From Bacillota bacterium (GTDB taxonomy: Bacteria > Bacillota > Clostridia > Lachnospirales > Lachnospiraceae), in NCBI GenBank assembly GCA_023416695.1, contig JAEZGY010000067.1:1-64000 (forward strand): a stretch of DNA of 64,000 nt, written 5' to 3'. The notes under the pieces are model-generated. The model worked only from the letters and a program-made list of their open reading frames with translations. It did not search any database and had not been told where the DNA came from. A program made the translations under genes and the position numbers. The first letter of the stretch is position 1. The number at the start of each line of letters is the position of its first letter. Shown here one piece after another: positions 60,050-64,000 of this stretch.

Positions 60050-60472
60050 ATGATGCTAAGCCAAAAGGAATCCATCAGTACAGAAGATGAGATTATGGTA
60101 GACACACGGTTAAGTAAAGTACTTAATGCTTTAGGTACATTGCTGATTATCACAGGATTAGTACTTATGTTTATTGCAACCACTAGAGCCGAAGCAGATA
60201 TTCTAGACGGAAAACAAGCATTTATATTATCTATGGTATCCATTGTGAGTCTGCTTGTAGGAGTTTGGTTTGAGCTCAAGAGTCAACGCCACAAAAAATG
60301 TCAAACATTCCAAGAGTACATACATGATGATTACGACAGGCTCCAGGAAGATAATGAAGAGGACTACGATGGGGATTACGACAGACTCCAGGATGGAAGC
60401 GAGGATTCCTTTAATTCAGATTTTCCGGAGGAACAGGCAAGAAAAGGAGGTACATACTATGGGAATGAGTAA
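60050..60472 (+). CDS. Two-helix membrane protein with acidic repeat tail
   Basis: A 140-residue phage protein with two membrane helices (about 24-43 and 54-72) and an acidic cytosolic tail that repeats DYDRLQ twice in an Asp/Glu-rich context. The repeat is also visible in DNA (about 60328-60390). No family is recognised. ATG 60050 is taken because agagga (60035-60040) lies nine bases before it. It overlaps the next gene by 14 bases. Confidence 0.6.
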   Translation: MMLSQKESISTEDEIMVDTRLSKVLNALGTLLIITGLVLMFIATTRAEADILDGKQAFILSMVSIVSLLVGVWFELKSQRHKKCQTFQEYIHDDYDRLQEDNEEDYDGDYDRLQDGSEDSFNSDFPEEQARKGGTYYGNE

Positions 60473-60740
60473 ATTGGAAATCTTTAAGCAGTTAAAGATA
60501 TTGGCATTAGAAGTAGCTAAGTGTTATGAAAGTATGGCTACTCAGGAAGAATACAAAGAAGCAACTGGTGAAGAACTTCAACCATTAGTTGGGCTATTGC
60601 CAATGATGAAGATAATGAAGCTACAGGCTAAAGAATTGGAACTAACAGCCTTGTTAAGTGAAAAGGCCCGCGACTCGGCAAAGTCAACGGACCAAGATAT
60701 AAATATTCACAAGTTCATTATAGCACCTGATCGGAGGTAG
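60459..60740 (+). CDS. Small helical phage protein (93 aa)
   Basis: A 93-residue helical protein starting at ATG 60459 behind aaaggagg. It opens MGMSKLEIFKQLKILALEVA and ends in a basic PDRR. There is no recognised domain. A longer frame to 60270 lies inside the previous gene and lacks a start signal. The tight overlap with its neighbour suggests operon translation coupling. Confidence 0.6.
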   Translation: MGMSKLEIFKQLKILALEVAKCYESMATQEEYKEATGEELQPLVGLLPMMKIMKLQAKELELTALLSEKARDSAKSTDQDINIHKFIIAPDRR

Positions 60741-60744
60741 TGCA

Positions 60745-60921
60745 ATGGATGGTTTAACAGTAGGAGAACTTAAGTCCATTTTGGACAAGTTTGATGATAG
60801 TGTTGAGGTTGTTACTCCAAATGGAGACCACTTTGTTAATATTGACACTGTTTTCAGTATTAGTGATGTAATGCAAGTAACTGATTCTAAAGGCAATAAA
60901 GCCGTAATTATATCATTTTAG
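60745..60921 (+). CDS. Small phage protein (58 aa)
   Basis: A 58-residue frame with ATG 60745 behind cggaggtag. The start MDGLTVGELKSILDKFDDSVEV resembles a small phage family in which TVGELKxxLxxxPDDxxV is followed by strands. The role is unknown. It lies between the 93-aa gene and the HD hydrolase gene with four- and ten-base gaps. Confidence 0.65.
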   Translation: MDGLTVGELKSILDKFDDSVEVVTPNGDHFVNIDTVFSISDVMQVTDSKGNKAVIISF

Positions 60922-60931
60922 GAGGAATAGT

Positions 60932-61498
60932 ATGAGTGAAGTAAAAGAGAAGATTATAGAGGCACTGTTATTAACAGAAAGAAAAGGCATGGAAGACTTG
61001 ATATTTCATTTAGATGAAATAGGATTCTTTACACAACCGGCTTCCACCAGTGCAAGTAAGCATAGTGCAAAAGAGGGTGGACTAGCAGAGCATAGTTTTA
61101 ATGTGTACAACCTTGCTAATGAGATTAATGGTTGGATGGGATTTAATTTAGATACCAAGTCAATCAGAATAGCAGCACTTCTTCACGATGTAGGAAAAGC
61201 TGGTCAGTTTGGCAAGGCTGGGTATGTTCAGAATATTCTTGCATCAGGAAAGAGATCAGATAAAAAGCCTTATGAGACAAACAAGGACCTTCTTCCGGTA
61301 GAACATGAAATTAGATCAGTACAGATTATAAGCAGATACATAGAACTAACAGAGGAAGAGTCTTTTGCAATCCTGTACCACAATGGTATGTATGGAGCAC
61401 TTAAGTACCAGCTCCAGGGGAATGAAACACCACTACAGATGTTGGTTCACTTTGCTGATATGTGGGCGAGCAGAGTAATTGAAGGGGGAGAAGAGTAA
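60932..61498 (+). CDS. HD-domain phosphohydrolase
   Basis: A 188-residue protein with an HD-superfamily metal site: His in GGLAEHSFNVYNLA, the HD pair in AALLHDVGKAGQF, a later HEIRS and HFADMW. It resembles phage and bacterial HD hydrolases thought to act on nucleotides or cyclic nucleotides. Here the HD motif is complete. In an early phage operon it might adjust nucleotide pools or counter host signalling, but this is speculation. It overlaps the next gene through TAATG. Confidence 0.85.
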   Translation: MSEVKEKIIEALLLTERKGMEDLIFHLDEIGFFTQPASTSASKHSAKEGGLAEHSFNVYNLANEINGWMGFNLDTKSIRIAALLHDVGKAGQFGKAGYVQNILASGKRSDKKPYETNKDLLPVEHEIRSVQIISRYIELTEEESFAILYHNGMYGALKYQLQGNETPLQMLVHFADMWASRVIEGGEE

Positions 61499-61692
61499 TG
61501 CCAGATTTAATATTAAAACGAAGAAACTATCGTACTTTTTCTGATGGAAGAACCAAGGTACATATAGGTGAAGCTCAATACAATAAGCTTGCCGAGGTTG
61601 CTGACGAGACAGGAAAGAGCCTTAAGAGTACTTTGGATGTTCTAATTGATTATGCTTATGAGAATATTAAGTATGAAAGTGGGGATGAGTAA
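61498..61692 (+). CDS. Small phage protein, possibly ribbon-helix-helix-like (64 aa)
   Basis: A 64-residue protein that starts inside the previous stop codon (TAATG) and ends the same way. The first half is basic (LKRRNYRTFSDGRTKVHIG), the second helical with TGKSLKSTLDVLIDYAYENI, a pattern similar to ribbon-helix-helix proteins. It may bind DNA. No firm family. Confidence 0.7.
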   Translation: MPDLILKRRNYRTFSDGRTKVHIGEAQYNKLAEVADETGKSLKSTLDVLIDYAYENIKYESGDE

Positions 61693-62750
61693 TGCAAGAG
61701 TTACAAGTAGTAGTTGAGCAGAAAAATGCTGTTATATCTGCAAACTTTGAGGAGTTGAAGGTGCAATTGAATACTGCTCTGGAAGAGTATAGAGGGCTTA
61801 CATACACTGATGAAACCATCAAGGTTGCTAGAGAGGACATTGCTAATCTAAGAAAGCTGGTTAAGGCTGTCGAAGAGAAGCGAAAAGAAGTTAAGAAAGT
61901 GCACATGCTTTCTTACGAAGAATTCGAGGAAAAGGCTAAGGAGCTAGTGCAGATTATTAACGATACTATTACTCCAATAGAGAAGCAGATTGACGAGTAC
62001 TCTGAGAAGAAAAAGGCTGAGAAGAAGGCTAAGATTCAGGAGTATTTTGAGAGTGTTATTGGTGATATAACCTTCCTTAAATTTGAGGAAGTGTTTAATA
62101 GTAAGTGGATCAGTAATATGGCTACTAGCATTAAGTCAATCATGGAAGAGATTGATTCTAAAATTAGCCAAGTGCAAGCTGACATGAAGGCGTTAGAAGA
62201 TACTGGTTCAGATGCCGTAAACAACGCAATGGAAACGTATCGTTCTACCAAAGACTTGGCTAGATCTATGCAGGTTATCAATCAGTATGAGAAGAACAAA
62301 GCAGAAGTATTAGCTAGGGAAGAAGCTCGTAAGCGAGAAGAAGAGGAACGTAGAGCCTTGGAAGAAAAGCGCCGACAGGAAGCAGAGGAACGCCGCAGAA
62401 TTATTGAGGAAGAACGTCGTATTGAAGAGGCTAAGAAACAAGCTGCAGAGGAAGAGCGAAAGAGAATTGAAGAAGAAACGAAGAGACAACAAGCAGCTGT
62501 ACATCTTAAACAAGAGTTACAAAGGTTTGATTCCTTTAATCCAAATGATTCAGGTGGTTTCCAACAAGACGAACCAGAAGGGTTTGATGCGACAGGATTT
62601 GATACAACCGGCTTTGATGTTGAGGAGCCTGTGGAAGTCCAGGAAGAAGTAATCATCACAGAGAAGTACATGATTAAAGCAACAGATAAACAGCATGCAG
62701 ATATTAAGCAATTCCTGGCTTCTAAAGGAATTAAATATCTAATTATTTAG
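61692..62750 (+). CDS. DUF1351-family phage protein
   Basis: A 352-residue protein. Residues about 1-200 match DUF1351, common in Firmicute phages next to recombination genes (FEELKVQLNTALEEYRGLTY, EDIANLRKLVKAVEEKRKEVKK). A long charged coiled coil (about 195-275, rich in Glu, Arg and Lys) and a Phe/Asp repeat region (DATGFDTTGFD) follow. It is probably part of the recombination module with the ERF protein. The start overlaps the previous stop. Confidence 0.88.
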   Translation: MQELQVVVEQKNAVISANFEELKVQLNTALEEYRGLTYTDETIKVAREDIANLRKLVKAVEEKRKEVKKVHMLSYEEFEEKAKELVQIINDTITPIEKQIDEYSEKKKAEKKAKIQEYFESVIGDITFLKFEEVFNSKWISNMATSIKSIMEEIDSKISQVQADMKALEDTGSDAVNNAMETYRSTKDLARSMQVINQYEKNKAEVLAREEARKREEEERRALEEKRRQEAEERRRIIEEERRIEEAKKQAAEEERKRIEEETKRQQAAVHLKQELQRFDSFNPNDSGGFQQDEPEGFDATGFDTTGFDVEEPVEVQEEVIITEKYMIKATDKQHADIKQFLASKGIKYLII

Positions 62751-62762
62751 GAGGGATACATT

Positions 62763-63470
62763 TTGAGTGAACAATTAATGATTTATAAAGCAATCAACTC
62801 TGTTATGAAAGAAATTGGTGCAATAGGAAAAAACAAGCGTAATTCTCAGGGCCAAGGTTATATGTATAGAGGTGTTGATGATGTAATGAATGCATTGGAG
62901 CCTGCAATGGAGAAGCATGGTGTGTTTGTAGTACCTGAGGTTTTAGATCAAACAAGAGAGGAGAGGACTAGCAAGACTGGTGGTAACCTTCTTTATTCTA
63001 TCTGTAAAATCCGTTATAGCTTTTACTGTGAAGATGGATCTAATGTACAAGCAACAGTTATTGGAGAAGCAATGGATAGCGGAGATAAGGCAACTAACAA
63101 AGCTATGTCTGTAGCCTTCAAGTATGCATGTTTCCAAGTATTTTGTATCCCAACAGAGGAAATGCAGGATCCAGATGCAACAACACCTCCACCTTCTTCT
63201 CCAAAGGATAATACTAAGGCAAATAAGCCTACTACAGGAAAGCCTAATCCAGCTAATGCATCAAACAATGTTCCCCCAGAAGCAGAATCCAGTCTATCGG
63301 ATAAGATAGACCAGCCAAAGATTAAGACGTTGCAGAATGAATTAATCCGAACAGGTGTTAAGGATAGTGTAATCCTTAATATGTGCAAGATTAAGAATGT
63401 TGGGGATATGACAAATGAACAGTTTGTTGCTGTTATGAAGAAGTTTGAAGCAACACCAGATAAGAAATAG
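62763..63470 (+). CDS. erf: ERF-family single-strand annealing protein
   Basis: A 235-residue recombinase of the ERF superfamily, which anneals DNA strands in phage recombination. It contains GYMYRGVDDVMNALEPAMEKHG and the family block AMDSGDKATNKAMSVAFKYA, then IPTEE, and a Pro/Thr/Ser-rich linker leading to a small helical domain (IKTLQNELIRTGVKDSVI). TTG start at 62763 with aggaggg ahead. It sits between DUF1351 and SSB, the usual order. Confidence 0.93.
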   Translation: MSEQLMIYKAINSVMKEIGAIGKNKRNSQGQGYMYRGVDDVMNALEPAMEKHGVFVVPEVLDQTREERTSKTGGNLLYSICKIRYSFYCEDGSNVQATVIGEAMDSGDKATNKAMSVAFKYACFQVFCIPTEEMQDPDATTPPPSSPKDNTKANKPTTGKPNPANASNNVPPEAESSLSDKIDQPKIKTLQNELIRTGVKDSVILNMCKIKNVGDMTNEQFVAVMKKFEATPDKK

Positions 63471-63483
63471 AGAGGATGATTGT

Positions 63484-63930
63484 ATGAACAGTGTTCAGTT
63501 AGTTGGTAGATTTACGAGAGATCCGGAGGTTAGATATTCTGATGGTGGCACCTCAATAGCTAGATTTAATTTAGCTGTTGATAGAAGATTTAAAACTCAA
63601 GGTGGACAAGATGCAGACTTTATTAGCTGTATCGCTTTCGGTAAAACTGCAGAGTTCATTGAGAAGTATTTCCATCAAGGAAATAAGGTTGCTGCTGTTG
63701 GAAGAATACAAACTGGTAACTATACCAATAAGGATGGTCAAAAAGTGTACACAACAGATGTTGTTGTGGAGAATGTAGAGTTTGTGGAAAGTAAATCTTC
63801 TAGCAATGGAAGTGAAGGATTTGACAATGGTGGATTTCAATCTTATTCAAGGCCAGTTCCAAGTCAAGCAGCCGGGGATGGATTTATGGATATTCCTGAT
63901 GGTATTGATGAAGAGTTACCCTTTAACTAA
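63484..63930 (+). CDS. ssb: Phage single-stranded DNA-binding protein
   Basis: A 148-residue OB-fold protein: MNSVQLVGRFTRDPEVRYSD, IARFNLAVDRRFK, DFISCIAFGKTAEFIEKYF and KVAAVGRIQTGNYTNKDGQK. The tail ends in the conserved acidic FxF-type tip (IDEELPFN), which recruits partner proteins. The longest frame begins at 63445, but ATG 63484 behind agaggatg fits the family. It probably works with the annealing protein just upstream. Confidence 0.96.
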   Translation: MNSVQLVGRFTRDPEVRYSDGGTSIARFNLAVDRRFKTQGGQDADFISCIAFGKTAEFIEKYFHQGNKVAAVGRIQTGNYTNKDGQKVYTTDVVVENVEFVESKSSSNGSEGFDNGGFQSYSRPVPSQAAGDGFMDIPDGIDEELPFN

Positions 63931-64000
63931 ATGCTGGGTAGAACCTGATGCTATGGACTATGATATGTTTTGGGAATTAGGCGGTGATTATTACTAATGC

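Noticed and set aside
62282..62671. Long minus-strand frames opposite the DUF1351 gene
   Set aside because: They arise from the low-complexity Glu/Arg/Lys coiled coil read in reverse and have Ser/Cys/Phe-rich nonsense products.
63782..63997. Plus-strand frame overlapping and following ssb
   Set aside because: Most of it lies out of frame inside ssb. A short gene ending at 63997 is possible, since TAATG at 63995-63999 looks like a start of another gene, but no start with a ribosome-binding site could be set before the window ends.
1..64000. CRISPR arrays, rRNA genes, insertion sequences
   Set aside because: No regularly spaced short repeats, rRNA sequence or transposase was found on either strand.

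Overview
The window is low-GC, gene-dense DNA from a spore-forming anaerobic Firmicute. It is most likely a Clostridia member of the Lachnospiraceae, near Lachnoclostridium/Clostridium phytofermentans. The placement rests on an intact spoIIA-sigF locus followed by spoVAA-AB-AC-AD-AE, a Csp-type subtilase and a SleC-like cortex-lytic protein, a class III (anaerobic) ribonucleotide reductase, small clostridial families (DUF4250, DUF6514, DUF3793, DUF2325) and AT-rich intergenic regions. No database search was run; all family names are recognised by eye.

Layout. 1-492: two nearly identical 246-bp tandem repeats rich in hairpins, just upstream of valS. 545-5070: valS, a 51-residue protein and a zinc-ribbon/TPR membrane protein. 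5172-10109: sporulation block (spoIIAA, spoIIAB, sigF, a small membrane protein, spoVAA-AE). 10186-14013: a BlaI-type repressor with two operator dyads, an M56 protease, a membrane protein and three lipoproteins. 14062-16740: a class A penicillin-binding protein on the minus strand. 17221-24305: a mixed region with YigZ-type protein, DUF4250, a lipoprotein, a zinc-dependent phospholipase C-like protein, rarA, a metallochaperone-fold protein lacking its CxxC, a possible C-rich small RNA and a SEC-C protein. 24438-29888: a PAS histidine kinase with a response regulator carrying a defective-looking HD-GYP domain, then an OmpR-type two-component pair. 29899-32699: cysteine metabolism (cymR-like, cysK, patB/malY-like). 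32749-34491: a Csp-type spore-germination subtilase. 34571-40150: aldo/keto reductase, a DUF3793/ZIP transporter group, DUF2325 and a sugar-sensor/GGDEF protein. 40267-46819: a TPR lipoprotein, hflX, nrdD with a fused C-terminal glutaredoxin-like domain, thyA and folA. 46972-49190: polysaccharide deacetylase and SleC-like protein. 49322-53785: carAB with a possible leader terminator. 53888-56220: a HAD phosphatase and a lipoprotein that looks like a catalytically dead GH9 glycosidase.

56309-64000: a prophage or related element inserted next to tRNA-Leu(CAG) and running off the right edge. It has an integrase, an ImmA-type peptidase and a repressor to the left, and a Cro-like regulator, an excisionase-like protein and an early replication/recombination set (HD hydrolase, DUF1351, ERF annealing protein, SSB) to the right. 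Five copies of a 15-bp operator lie around the divergent promoters, and one cysteine-rich gene with its own strong promoter faces against the early operon.

Themes that tie genes together: sporulation and germination (sigF, spoVA, Csp subtilase, SleC, possibly the deacetylase), nucleotide supply (nrdD, thyA, folA, carAB), sulfur control (cymR, cysK, patB) and envelope sensing (blaI/M56, PBP, two-component systems). The most unusual items are the structured tandem repeats before valS, the degenerate GH9 lipoprotein, the HD-GYP regulator with Tyr in place of the metal-binding His, the C-rich small RNA candidate and the phage operator array with its counter-oriented cysteine-rich gene.
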